Source: Aliiroseovarius lamellibrachiae
GTDB taxonomy: Bacteria; Pseudomonadota; Alphaproteobacteria; Rhodobacterales; Rhodobacteraceae
Direction: 5' to 3'
DNA: 64,000 nt
Assembly (NCBI RefSeq): GCF_018599245.1
Contig: NZ_JAHEVJ010000009.1
Location: forward strand, 1 to 64,000
The notes beneath the pieces are model-generated. The model saw only the letters and a list, made by a program, of their open reading frames with translations. It did not search any database and was not told the DNA's origin. Position 1 is the stretch's first letter; each line of letters begins with the position of its first letter. Made by a program: the position numbers and the translations under genes. Positions 18,585-27,180 of this stretch are shown here, piece by piece.

Positions 18585-20452
18585 CAGACGCCCTTCCGTT
18601 GCTTGCTGCGGCTGGCTTCCCAGTCCACATGGGCGTCGCGCACGCGGTTGCTGTCGGTGATATGCGGGGTGCCGACCTCCCACCAGGTATGCCCTTCGGT
18701 GGTCCAGCCCTCATAGGGGTCGACCTTCATGACAATCACATGGGTCTTGTCAGAGGCTTTGGCCCGCGTAAAGGCCTCGCCCAATTCGGCAGGATTAGAG
18801 ACTGTTTCGGCAATTGCACCTTGGGATGCGGCATGGGCTTCAAAGTCCACGCTGAAAGGTTCCGGGATGGTTGGGCAATCCGCCAGAAGGTTGTTGAAGC
18901 TTTCGTTGCCTGTGTTGTTTTGCAGCTTGTTGATCACCGCAAACCCGCCGTTGTCCAGCACCAGAATGATTAGTTTCTTACGGCTCAGAACCGACGAATA
19001 GATGTCTGAATTCAACATCATATAAGATCCATCGCCAAGAAAGATGATGGTGTCTTGATCTGGTTCTTGCTCCGCCTGCGCAATGCGCGCGCCCCAACCA
19101 CCAGCAATCTCATACCCCATGCAGGAAAAGCCAAACTCCACATCAACGGTGCCGATATCGAGCGTGCGCCAGTTGGCGGTCACCTCGGCTGGCAAACCGC
19201 CTGCGGCCGCAATCACGCGGTCGCGCGGATCACAAAGGGCGTTCACCATTCCGATGGCTTGGGCATATGAATTCGGACGATTGCCGTGGGCGATATTTTC
19301 GGCCACATAAGCATCCCATTTCGTGCGCTCTCCTTGCGCTTCGGCCACCCAAGACGCCGGCCCGGAATATTCAAGAGCCGCAGTCAACGCCGTCAAGGAC
19401 TGCTTGGCATCCCCAACCACCGGCAGCGACATATGCTTGCCTGCGTCATGGCGCGCGGCGTTGATGGAAATGAACTGTGCGTCTTGTGCAAATGCCGTCC
19501 AAGATCCCGTGGTGAAATCCTGCAGCCGTGTGCCCACGGCCACAATCACATCCGCCCTTTCGGCGATTGCATTGGCACTGTCAGATCCGGTGACCCCGAT
19601 GGGGCCGATATTTAGCGGGTGCGTCGCCAACATATTTGCACGCCCAGCGATGGTTTCGACGACCGGAATTTGGTGAGCTTCTGCAAAGGCCGTCAGTTCC
19701 TTTACAGCGCGCGAATATTGCACGCCGCCACCTGCGATAATCATCGGGCGCTTGGCACCAGACAGGGCGCGAACCGCATCGGCAATCTCGTCGGCATCCG
19801 GAGTGATCCGACGAATGCGGTGCACTTTCTTCTCAAAAAACGCGGTTGGATAGTCATAGGTCCAACCCTGTACATCCTGCGGCAGACCAAGAAACGCAGG
19901 GCCGCAATCCGCCGGGTCCAGCATCGTCGCAATGGCGGCGGGCAGGGACTGGATCACCTGCGCCGGATGGGAAATTCGATCCCAATAGCGCACAACAGGT
20001 TTAAACCCATCGTTCACGCCAAAGGTCGGATCGTTAAAGTTCTCCATCTGCTGCAATACCGGGTCGGGCAGGCGGGTCAGGAACGTATCGCCACATAAAA
20101 GCAGCATTGGCAAACGGTTGGCATGGGCCAGCGCCGCGGCCGTCATCAGGTTTGATGTGCCTGGTCCCGCAGATGCAGTGCAAAACATAAATCTTTGGCG
20201 CAACCATTGCTTTGCATAACCTGCTGCGGCGAATCCCATGCTCTGTTCATTCTGCCCACGATAAAGAGGCAGCTCATCTTGCACACCGTGCAACGCCTCG
20301 CCCAGACAGGTCACATTGCCGTGCCCAAAGATGCCAAAACCCCCGCCACACAGGCGCATTTCTTGCCCATCTATTTCGATGAACTGGTTGGAAAGCCAAC
20401 GGATTATTGCCTGGGCGGTGGTCAGGCGGATGGTGTCATGTGTTGTCGTCAT
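18584..20452 (-). CDS. iolD: 3D-(3,5/4)-trihydroxycyclohexane-1,2-dione hydrolase
   Basis: Thiamine-diphosphate enzyme that opens the inositol ring to give 5-deoxy-glucuronate. The 622-residue product has the three-domain acetolactate-synthase-like layout: an N-terminal TPP pyrimidine-binding domain with SAGPGTSN, a central domain, and a C-terminal domain with the TPP/Mg motif GDG (residues 473-475) followed 26 residues later by the Asn of LDNGGF. It is the first gene of the leftward operon, and a palindromic operator lies 78-95 bases upstream of its ATG. Confidence 0.95.
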   Translation of the reverse strand: MTTTHDTIRLTTAQAIIRWLSNQFIEIDGQEMRLCGGGFGIFGHGNVTCLGEALHGVQDELPLYRGQNEQSMGFAAAGYAKQWLRQRFMFCTASAGPGTSNLMTAAALAHANRLPMLLLCGDTFLTRLPDPVLQQMENFNDPTFGVNDGFKPVVRYWDRISHPAQVIQSLPAAIATMLDPADCGPAFLGLPQDVQGWTYDYPTAFFEKKVHRIRRITPDADEIADAVRALSGAKRPMIIAGGGVQYSRAVKELTAFAEAHQIPVVETIAGRANMLATHPLNIGPIGVTGSDSANAIAERADVIVAVGTRLQDFTTGSWTAFAQDAQFISINAARHDAGKHMSLPVVGDAKQSLTALTAALEYSGPASWVAEAQGERTKWDAYVAENIAHGNRPNSYAQAIGMVNALCDPRDRVIAAAGGLPAEVTANWRTLDIGTVDVEFGFSCMGYEIAGGWGARIAQAEQEPDQDTIIFLGDGSYMMLNSDIYSSVLSRKKLIILVLDNGGFAVINKLQNNTGNESFNNLLADCPTIPEPFSVDFEAHAASQGAIAETVSNPAELGEAFTRAKASDKTHVIVMKVDPYEGWTTEGHTWWEVGTPHITDSNRVRDAHVDWEASRSKQRKGV

Positions 20453-20529
20453 GTGTGCGCGAACCTTTTAGGAATTTTCGGCGGGAGACCGAATGCAGCT
20501 TGCGAGATTTCGATTCCCACGATACAAGT

Positions 20530-20547
20530 TTTGCAACCGGTTGCAAA
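20530..20547. promoter_or_regulatory. Perfect 18-bp palindrome, probable LacI-family operator (site 1)
   Basis: TTTGCAACCGGTTGCAAA is a perfect palindrome in the 121-base divergent gap between iolD and the Gfo/Idh/MocA gene at 20574. The central CG and the size are typical of LacI-family operators. The same 18 bases occur at 24927-24944 beside the LacI-type gene. Repression by that regulator is inferred from the shared site and gene order. Confidence 0.82.
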
Positions 20548-20573
20548 CCGTATTTCAAATTTGAGGGGTCGAT

Positions 20574-21680
20574 ATGATGCGACAAATCGGAATTGGCATC
20601 CTTGGTGGGGGCTACATGGGCAAGGCGCATTCGGTCGCAATGTCCGCTGTTGGCGCTGTCTTTAACACCGCTTTGCGCCCTCGTTTGGAAATGATCTGTG
20701 CCTCGTCTAACGACAGTGCAGAGCGGTATCGGGTGGCCTATGGATTCGACCGGGCCACCGATGACTGGCGCGTATTGGTCAATGATCCAAAGGTTGAGGC
20801 GATTGTGATTGCCACACCGCAAGAAACCCACCGCGCTGTGGCCGAGGCCGCCTTTGCGCTGGGTAAGCCAGTGTTTTGTGAAAAACCTCTGGGCGCATCC
20901 CTTGATGACAGTCGTGCGATGGTTGCCGCAGCCGAGGCCTCTGGCCTGCCAAATATGGTCGGCTTTAACTATATCCGCACCCCGGCAAGCCAGTTCACAC
21001 GCCAACTGATTGCGGACGGCGAAATCGGAGACATCACCTGGTTTCGCGGCGAGCATACCGAGGATTTTTACGCAGACCCCGATATGCCCGCAACCTGGCG
21101 TACAACCGGCGCAGCCAACGGCACAATGGGCGACCTCGCCCCGCATATGATCAACGCGGCTTTGGCGTTGCTTGGCCCCATCACCCGTGTCATGGCCGAA
21201 ATTGAAACCGTTCACAAAACGCGCCCGGGCGGCGAGGTTACCAATGACGACCACGGCCAATTGATGTGCCGCTTTGAAAATGGCGCGATGGGGCAGATGT
21301 ATTTCTCGCGCATCGCGATGGGGCGAAAAATGGGCTATGCCTATGAAATTACGGGGACAAAAGGGGCGATCCGTTTTGATCAAGAAGATCAGAATGCCCT
21401 TTGGCTTTATCGTGCCGAAGATCCCGAGGCTGAGCGAGGGTTTCGCAAAATCCTAACCGGCCCCGCACATCCTGACTATTTGCCGTTCTGCCAAGGCCCC
21501 GGCCACGGCACCGGATATCAAGATCAAATCATCATCGAGGCACGGGATTTTCTTGCCGCGATTGAAACCGGAAAACCCATTTGGCCAACCTTTCAAGACG
21601 GGCTGGACGTCAACCGCGTGATCGCGGCCGCCACGGCGTCGTGTAAGTTGGAAAAATGGCAAGATATCAACGCATTATGA
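20574..21680 (+). CDS. Gfo/Idh/MocA family dehydrogenase, inositol-cluster associated
   Basis: 368-residue NAD(P)-dependent dehydrogenase with a Rossmann motif (GGGYMGKAH, residues 11-19) and Glu-Lys-Pro at residues 103-105. It is distinct from IolG in the same locus. It is transcribed divergently from iolD across the shared operator, so it should be inducible by the same signal. Possible roles are oxidation of another inositol isomer (scyllo- or chiro-inositol) or of a related sugar; the sequence does not choose between them. Two adjacent ATG codons (20574, 20577) both suit the GAGGGG ribosome binding site. Confidence 0.88.
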   Translation: MMRQIGIGILGGGYMGKAHSVAMSAVGAVFNTALRPRLEMICASSNDSAERYRVAYGFDRATDDWRVLVNDPKVEAIVIATPQETHRAVAEAAFALGKPVFCEKPLGASLDDSRAMVAAAEASGLPNMVGFNYIRTPASQFTRQLIADGEIGDITWFRGEHTEDFYADPDMPATWRTTGAANGTMGDLAPHMINAALALLGPITRVMAEIETVHKTRPGGEVTNDDHGQLMCRFENGAMGQMYFSRIAMGRKMGYAYEITGTKGAIRFDQEDQNALWLYRAEDPEAERGFRKILTGPAHPDYLPFCQGPGHGTGYQDQIIIEARDFLAAIETGKPIWPTFQDGLDVNRVIAAATASCKLEKWQDINAL

Positions 21681-21699
21681 GCATAAGAAAGACTTGTAA

Positions 21700-22593
21700 A
21701 TGACTATCAGAATTGGCAATGCGCCCTGTTCCTGGGGTGTGGAGTTTGCAGATGACCCGCGTAATCCCAGCTGGCAATCCGTGCTGAAGGATTGTGCTGA
21801 GGCGGGGTATAAGGGGATCGAGTTGGGGCCCGTTGGCTTCATGCCCGAGGATCCCGCTGTGTTGGCTGACGGCTTGGCGGAGCATGAACTGGAGCTGATC
21901 GGCGGCGTGGTTTTTCGCGCCTATCATGACCCGGATGCATGGGAAGATGTGTTGGATGCAACCCACCGCACCGCGCGGGCTTTAAAGGCACATGGGGCGC
22001 AGCATTTGGTGTTGATCGACTCGATTTCACCGCGCCGCGCACCCACCGCTGGCCGTGCGTCTGAGGCCGAGCAAATGGATAAGGCGGAATGGGCTGCTTA
22101 TCGCGACCGGATCGCCGAAACTGCGCGCATTGGCACCGAAGAATACGGGCTGACCGTTGGCATACACGCCCATGCGGCGGGTTTCATGGATTTTGAGCCG
22201 GAACTGGAACGGTTGCTGAGTGAAGTCGATGATAACATTCTGAAAATCTGTTTCGACACCGGCCACCATTCTTATGCTGGCTTTGATCCTGTGGCGTTTA
22301 TGAAACGTCACATTGATCGCATTTCCTACATGCACTTCAAGGATATTTCGCCAAAGGTGAAAGCGGACGTCATTGCCAAACGCACGGGGTTTTACGATGC
22401 CTGCGGCCAAGGGATTTTCTGCAATCTTGGCGAGGGTGATGTCGACTTCCCCACGGTGCGTCAGGTGCTTTTGGATGCAGGGTTTGAGGGCTGGTGTACG
22501 GTTGAACAAGACTGCGACCCCCTGTTGGATCCCGACCCTGTTGGGGATGCGCGCAAGAACCGCGAATACCTTGAATCTATTGGCTTTAACTAA
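21700..22593 (+). CDS. TIM-barrel sugar isomerase/epimerase family protein, candidate inosose dehydratase
   Basis: 297-residue protein of the xylose-isomerase-like TIM-barrel family that includes inosose dehydratase IolE and inosose isomerase IolI. Candidate metal ligands sit in CFDTGHHSYAG, MHFKDISPKV and TVEQDCDP. The length equals that of typical IolE, but the N-terminus (RIGNAPCSWGVEF) differs from the GANPIGWxNDD form usual in IolE. No other IolE candidate lies in this locus, so it may supply the dehydratase step; an isomerase or epimerase acting on a related inosose is the alternative. Confidence 0.72.
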   Translation: MTIRIGNAPCSWGVEFADDPRNPSWQSVLKDCAEAGYKGIELGPVGFMPEDPAVLADGLAEHELELIGGVVFRAYHDPDAWEDVLDATHRTARALKAHGAQHLVLIDSISPRRAPTAGRASEAEQMDKAEWAAYRDRIAETARIGTEEYGLTVGIHAHAAGFMDFEPELERLLSEVDDNILKICFDTGHHSYAGFDPVAFMKRHIDRISYMHFKDISPKVKADVIAKRTGFYDACGQGIFCNLGEGDVDFPTVRQVLLDAGFEGWCTVEQDCDPLLDPDPVGDARKNREYLESIGFN

Positions 22594-22605
22594 GGAGCGC
22601 TTCTC

Positions 22606-23739
22606 ATGACAAAACTGAAATGGGGCATGATTGGTGGCGGCGAAGGCAGCCAGATTGGACCTGCGCACCGGTTGGGTGCTTTGGCGGATGGGCGCTTTGA
22701 ATTTGCGGCGGGTGCTTTGGATCATCGCCCGGATGTGGGGCGTGAATACGCGCAACGATTGGGCATTGCCGCAGACCGGTCCTATGGGGATTGGCAAGAG
22801 ATGTTGGCGGGTGAGAAAAACCGCGACGATCGTATTGATCTGGTGACAGTCGCCACGCCCAACGCCACCCATTTTGAGATCGCCAAAGCCTTTCTTGAGG
22901 CCGGGTTTAACGTGCTGTGTGAAAAGCCGATGACCATGACGGTTGAAGAGGGCGAGGAAATCGTCAAAGTCGCTGAAAAAGCAGGGAAAATCTGTGCTGT
23001 GAACTATTGCTACTCGGCCTATCCAATGGTCCGCCAAGCCCGTGCAATGGTGCGCGATGGCGAGATTGGCAAGGTGCGTTTGGTGGTCACAAATTTCAGC
23101 CACGGGCATCACGGGGATGCAACGGATGCGGATAATCCGCGGGTGAGGTGGCGCTATGATCCCAAGATGGCCGGGGTCTCTGGTCAGTTTGCGGATTGCG
23201 GCATTCACGCGCTTCATATGGCAAGTTTTATTGCCGATGATGAGGTGGAAACCCTGTCCGCTGATTTCGCGTCCACCATCCCAAGCCGCGAGCTTGAGGA
23301 CGATGCGATGGTCAACTTCCGTATGCGCGGCGGCACGGTTGGGCGGCTGTGGACATCGTCCGTTGCGATCGGCCGTCAGCACGGATTTGATATCCAGGTG
23401 TTTGGTGAAACAGGCGGTCTTCGTTGGGCGTCAGAACAGCCTAACCAGTTGATTTATACGCCAGTTAATGGGCGCACGCAGATCATTGAAAAGGGCGAAG
23501 GGGGCCTGCATGACGATGCCCAACGCCTGTCCCGAGTGGCGATTGCGCATCCCGAAGGCTTCCCTTTGGCGGTCGCAAACATCTATTGCGATCTGGCCGA
23601 TGCGATCCATGGCGCGACCCGCGATGGCCTGCCAAATGCCGAGGCCGGAGTGCGGTCGATGGCGGCGGTTCACACGGCTGTGGCGTCGGCCAAAGAAGGG
23701 GGCGTTTGGATGGACGCACGCCCACCAATGTTCCGCTAA
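22606..23739 (+). CDS. Gfo/Idh/MocA family dehydrogenase (third in the inositol locus)
   Basis: 377-residue dehydrogenase with the N-terminal GGGEGSQIGPAHR nucleotide-binding loop and Glu-Lys-Pro at residues 106-108. The longer size and the N-terminal GEGSxIGxxHR pattern resemble a subgroup linked to scyllo-inositol or L-glucose oxidation in other alphaproteobacteria (family knowledge; not provable here). A GGAG ribosome binding site precedes the ATG, and the gene lies 12 bases after the IolE/IolI-family gene. It is followed by a terminator hairpin at 23754-23777. Confidence 0.87.
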   Translation: MTKLKWGMIGGGEGSQIGPAHRLGALADGRFEFAAGALDHRPDVGREYAQRLGIAADRSYGDWQEMLAGEKNRDDRIDLVTVATPNATHFEIAKAFLEAGFNVLCEKPMTMTVEEGEEIVKVAEKAGKICAVNYCYSAYPMVRQARAMVRDGEIGKVRLVVTNFSHGHHGDATDADNPRVRWRYDPKMAGVSGQFADCGIHALHMASFIADDEVETLSADFASTIPSRELEDDAMVNFRMRGGTVGRLWTSSVAIGRQHGFDIQVFGETGGLRWASEQPNQLIYTPVNGRTQIIEKGEGGLHDDAQRLSRVAIAHPEGFPLAVANIYCDLADAIHGATRDGLPNAEAGVRSMAAVHTAVASAKEGGVWMDARPPMFR

Positions 23740-23753
23740 TACCAAGAAAAACA

Positions 23754-23780
23754 GAAACCGGGTTGCGGCCCGGTTTCTTT
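23754..23780 (+). terminator. Rho-independent terminator
   Basis: GAAACCGGG (23754-23762) pairs with CCCGGTTTC (23769-23777), loop of 6 bases, followed by TTT. It lies 15 bases after the stop of the + strand dehydrogenase and ends that three-gene unit. Confidence 0.8.
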
Positions 23781-23786
23781 AAACTG

Positions 23787-23815
23787 TTTAAAGTTTCAAA
23801 ACCGGAAACTTTAAA
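23787..23815. terminator. AT-rich inverted repeat at the 3' end of the LacI-type gene
   Basis: TTTAAAGTTTC (23787-23797) and GAAACTTTAAA (23805-23815) form a perfect 11-bp stem with a 7-base loop. The stop codon of the - strand LacI-type gene (23811-23813) lies inside one arm. Two more TTTAAA-containing copies follow at about 23841-23868 within the last codons of that gene. It may act as a weak terminator for the - strand or be a decayed repeat. Confidence 0.45.
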
Positions 23816-24845
23816 GTTTTACATCCCCTCCGACGTCAATCTTTAAACACTTTAAACTCTTTAAAGTTCCCCGTTCTACCACGGAACAGGGGAAAATTCG
23901 CGCTTCGGGATAGCGATCCGGTTCGTCCAGCATCGCCACCATCAACTCAATCGACGAAGAGACAATTTGCCGGATCGGTTGGTGGATGGTCGTCAGATTT
24001 ATGTTTTCCCAACGCGCCATTTCCATGTCATTCAAACCAATGATGCCAATGTCATCGGGCACCGAAAGCCCGCTATCGGCAATGGCCGACAAAGCCCCGA
24101 TGGACAGCACGTCATCGCCGCAGAAAAACGCTTGTGCTGGGGTGCTTTTCAACAGGCGCATCATCTCGGCCCGGCCTGCGTCAAAGGAATAGTCATGCGC
24201 AAAAGAATGGCTGGTTTTGATCGAAGGATGTGCCGACAGCTCTGACAAAAACCCGGCGTGACGGTCTTGGGTCGAGGTGGCACTCTCTGGTCCGCCCAAA
24301 AAGGCGATGTGATCATAGCCGCGATCAACCAAGGTCCGTGCCGCCATGCGCCCGCATTCAAAGTTGTCGATGCCAACCACATGGACTTGCGGGGCGGATG
24401 AGTAGCGCCCGAAGGAATGCACCACCGGAACACCGGCATCCCGAAATGCTTTGGCAAAGCCCGGGGGCAGGGTGGAGGAGGCCACAACAACGCCGTCGAC
24501 CGAATATTGCCGCAACATGCGCACCGAGTTTTCCGGGTCCACTTCGTCGCTGAGGTTCACCAAAAGCGGGCGCAATCCACAGTCCTGTAATCCGCGGGTG
24601 AACAGGTCAAACACCTCTAGGAAAATCGGGTTGTGAAAGTTGTTCGAGACGAGGCCAATCAGTTTGGTGCGCCCCGTGGTCAGGGAGGACGCCAGCGCAT
24701 TTGGGCTGTACCCCAACTCGCGCGCCGCCTTTTCAACCTTGCGCCGCATTTTGTCCGAAACCGATGCGCCGTCGGTGAATGCGCGCGACACAGCCGAGCG
24801 TGATACACCCGCGCGTTCTGCAACCTCTTTCAATGTGACGGCCAT
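23811..24845 (-). CDS. LacI-family transcriptional regulator, probable inositol repressor
   Basis: 344-residue regulator: an N-terminal LacI helix-turn-helix (VTLKEVAERAGVSRSAVSRAFT, residues 3-25 region) with hinge helix, then a periplasmic-binding-protein-like effector domain. The ATG at 24845 gives the canonical N-terminus; longer forms of the frame would cross the operator and the divergent promoter. The gene is opposite the inositol ABC operon, and the shared palindrome lies 81 bases upstream of its own start, so it probably represses itself, the transporter and the iol genes. The last residues (LKSLKCLK...) are encoded by repeated TTTAAAG units. Confidence 0.9.
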   Translation of the reverse strand: MAVTLKEVAERAGVSRSAVSRAFTDGASVSDKMRRKVEKAARELGYSPNALASSLTTGRTKLIGLVSNNFHNPIFLEVFDLFTRGLQDCGLRPLLVNLSDEVDPENSVRMLRQYSVDGVVVASSTLPPGFAKAFRDAGVPVVHSFGRYSSAPQVHVVGIDNFECGRMAARTLVDRGYDHIAFLGGPESATSTQDRHAGFLSELSAHPSIKTSHSFAHDYSFDAGRAEMMRLLKSTPAQAFFCGDDVLSIGALSAIADSGLSVPDDIGIIGLNDMEMARWENINLTTIHQPIRQIVSSSIELMVAMLDEPDRYPEARIFPCSVVERGTLKSLKCLKIDVGGDVKL

Positions 24846-24925
24846 GGTCAACCTGTTCTTAAATACCTGTGACAGGTGTTTTAAAGGGTTTCTTCTCAAT
24901 ATGCAGCATGAAACAGTCTCCGCAT

Positions 24926-24945
24926 TTTTGCAACCGGTTGCAAAA
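24926..24945. promoter_or_regulatory. Perfect 20-bp palindrome, probable LacI-family operator (site 2)
   Basis: TTTTGCAACCGGTTGCAAAA is a perfect palindrome in the 187-base gap between the LacI-type gene and the divergent substrate-binding protein gene. Its central 18 bases are identical to site 1 at 20530-20547. It lies 81 and 88 bases from the two start codons, well placed to control both promoters. Confidence 0.85.
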
Positions 24946-25032
24946 GCAGGTTGGATATGCTTTAACTTGAGTCGGAGAGACGGAGCAAACCGCTCTTTCG
25001 GCATTAAGACCGGTGAAACTTGGGAGGAAAAC

Positions 25033-25983
25033 ATGACTTCACTGATGAAAAAACTCGCGCTGGTGACAGCTGTTGCCGCCGCCCCGCTGATGGCCGCGAC
25101 CACGGCGTCGGCAGATGGCGAAAAATACATTCTTGTCAGCCACGCGCCTGACAGCGACAGCTGGTGGAACACCATCAAAAACGGCATCGCGCTGGCTGGT
25201 GAGCAAATGAATGTTGAGGTTGAATACCGCAACCCGCCCACCGGTGACCTTGCCGATATGGCGCGGATCATCGAACAGGCGGCGGCCTCTGGCCCCAATG
25301 GTATCATCACCACTTTGTCTGATTACGAGGTGTTGAAAGGCCCAATCATGAACGCTGTGGCATCGGGTGTTGATGTGATCATCATGAACTCGGGGACACC
25401 GGATCAGGCGCGCGAAGTTGGTGCGTTGATGTATGTTGGTCAGCCAGAATATGACGCAGGGTATGCGGCTGGTCTGCGTGCAAAAGGTGACGGTGTTGGA
25501 TCGTTCCTTTGTGTGAACCATTACATTTCATCACCCTCGTCGACCGAACGGTGTCAGGGTTTTGCAGATGGCTTAGGTGTCGATCTTGGCAACCAGATGA
25601 TCGACAGTGGGCAAGATCCGGCAGAAATCAAAAACCGTGTTCTGGCCTATTTGAACACCAATCCTGAAACAGATGCGGTCTTGACGCTTGGGCCAACATC
25701 GGCGGATCCGACATTGCTTGCGCTGGACGAAAACGGTATGGCGGGTGACATCTATTTCGGCACGTTCGATTTGGGTGAAAACATCGTCAAGGGCATCAAG
25801 GCGGGCATCATCAATTGGGGCATCGACCAACAGCCGTTCTTGCAGGCGTATCTGCCGGTTGTGGTGATGACCAACTATCACCGCTACGGCGTTCTGCCCG
25901 GCAACAACATCAACTCTGGCCCCGGTTTTGTAACCGCAGACGGGTTGGAAAAAGTTGAGATGTTTGCTGGCGAATACCGTTAA
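25033..25983 (+). CDS. Sugar ABC transporter substrate-binding protein, probable myo-inositol binder
   Basis: Periplasmic binding protein of the ribose/inositol class, 316 residues. A signal peptide is evident (MKKLALVTAVAAAPLMA, cleavage near residue 26, ASA-DGE). The mature part has the type I periplasmic-binding fold with conserved SDSWWNTIKNG and NSGTPDQAREVGALMYVGQPEYDAG. The ATG at 25033 follows a strong GGGAGGAAA site. Placement beside the iol genes and the shared operator suggests inositol as ligand (IbpA-like); this is inference. Confidence 0.88.
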   Translation: MTSLMKKLALVTAVAAAPLMAATTASADGEKYILVSHAPDSDSWWNTIKNGIALAGEQMNVEVEYRNPPTGDLADMARIIEQAAASGPNGIITTLSDYEVLKGPIMNAVASGVDVIIMNSGTPDQAREVGALMYVGQPEYDAGYAAGLRAKGDGVGSFLCVNHYISSPSSTERCQGFADGLGVDLGNQMIDSGQDPAEIKNRVLAYLNTNPETDAVLTLGPTSADPTLLALDENGMAGDIYFGTFDLGENIVKGIKAGIINWGIDQQPFLQAYLPVVVMTNYHRYGVLPGNNINSGPGFVTADGLEKVEMFAGEYR

Positions 25984-26057
25984 TCTTCTCCCGACTGGGC
26001 GGCTGGTGCGAATTGGCCGCCCTTTCTTTATCCCCATCTAGGGTCTCTGAGGTCAAA

Positions 26058-27179
26058 ATGTCTGATACAGCACCTGAAATTCAAACTGACGAACGGGTGA
26101 AAACCCGATCTCGTTTCCGCGAAGCCCTCATCCGCCCGGAATTGGGCGGGATCATTGGCACCGCAATCGTGTTCCTGATGTTCCTTTTGTTTGCTTTTGA
26201 CAGCGGCATGTTCTCCAGTCAGGGCGTTATGAACTGGAGCCAAGTGAGCGCGCAATTCATGATTATCGCCGTCGGCGCCTGTCTATTGATGATCGCGGGA
26301 GAGTTTGATCTGTCGGTCGGATCAATGATCGGGTTTTCAGGCATGATGATTGCGATTTTCACGGTCACACTTGGCTGGCCGGTCTGGATGGCAATCCTTG
26401 TCACCTTTGCGCTTGCGTTGGCAATTGGCGCGCTGAACGGAATCATTGTGGTTCGCACGGGTTTACCCAGTTTTATCGTCACTTTGGCCTTTCTGTTCAT
26501 CCTACGCGGATTTGCGATCTTCCTGCCGCAAGTCATTGAACGCAAAACAATTATTGGTGGCGTGGATGTTGCAGCCGAAGGCGATTGGCTGGCGGCATTG
26601 TTTGGGGGCAAGATCCTTGGGGGCCTGTTCACCTGGATGGGCGACAATGGCCTGATCGCGGTGTTTGCGCGCGGCAGCAGGGCAGGTGACCCTGTGGTTG
26701 ACGGGATTCCCATGCTGATTGTCTGGGCGCTTGGTCTTGTGATCTTTGGGCATGTGCTGCTGACACGTACGCAATTTGGAAACTGGATTTTTGCCGCCGG
26801 TGGTGATGCCGAAGCGGCGCGTAATTCGGGTGTTCCGGTGAACCGCGTCAAGATCATGATGTTCATGTTTACGGCCTTCTGCGCAACCGTTTTTGCCACC
26901 TGTCAGGTGATGGAATTCGGCGGTGCCGGGTCCGATCGCGGGGTGTTAAAGGAATTCGAGGCGATCATTGCCGTTGTCATCGGCGGTGCGCTTTTGACCG
27001 GCGGATATGGCTCGGTTGTGGGGGCTGCTTTGGGGGCCTTGATCTTTGGCGTCGTGCAACAGGGGCTCTTTTTCGCAGGGGTCGAAAACTCGTTGTTCCG
27101 GGTGTTCCTGGGGGTCATCCTTTTGGCCGCTGTGATCCTGAACACCTATGTGCGCCGTATGATTACCGGGGAGAGATAA
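26058..27179 (+). CDS. Sugar ABC transporter permease, ribose/inositol type
   Basis: 373-residue integral membrane permease of the RbsC/IatP family with about ten hydrophobic segments. Conserved features include GEFDLSVGSMIGFSGM near residue 95, VRTGLPSFIVTLAF near residue 148 and GGDAEAARNSGVPV in the cytoplasmic coupling region. I placed the start at the ATG at 26058 rather than earlier in-frame codons because it gives the usual hydrophilic leader. It is 74 bases after the binding-protein gene and one base before the ATPase gene. Confidence 0.9.
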   Translation: MSDTAPEIQTDERVKTRSRFREALIRPELGGIIGTAIVFLMFLLFAFDSGMFSSQGVMNWSQVSAQFMIIAVGACLLMIAGEFDLSVGSMIGFSGMMIAIFTVTLGWPVWMAILVTFALALAIGALNGIIVVRTGLPSFIVTLAFLFILRGFAIFLPQVIERKTIIGGVDVAAEGDWLAALFGGKILGGLFTWMGDNGLIAVFARGSRAGDPVVDGIPMLIVWALGLVIFGHVLLTRTQFGNWIFAAGGDAEAARNSGVPVNRVKIMMFMFTAFCATVFATCQVMEFGGAGSDRGVLKEFEAIIAVVIGGALLTGGYGSVVGAALGALIFGVVQQGLFFAGVENSLFRVFLGVILLAAVILNTYVRRMITGER

Positions 27180-27180
27180 G

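Noticed and set aside
22027-23382. Long - strand frame (451 codons) across the IolE-like and dehydrogenase genes
   Set aside because: It spans two well-supported + strand genes and their junction; composition is typical of a GC-rich antisense frame.
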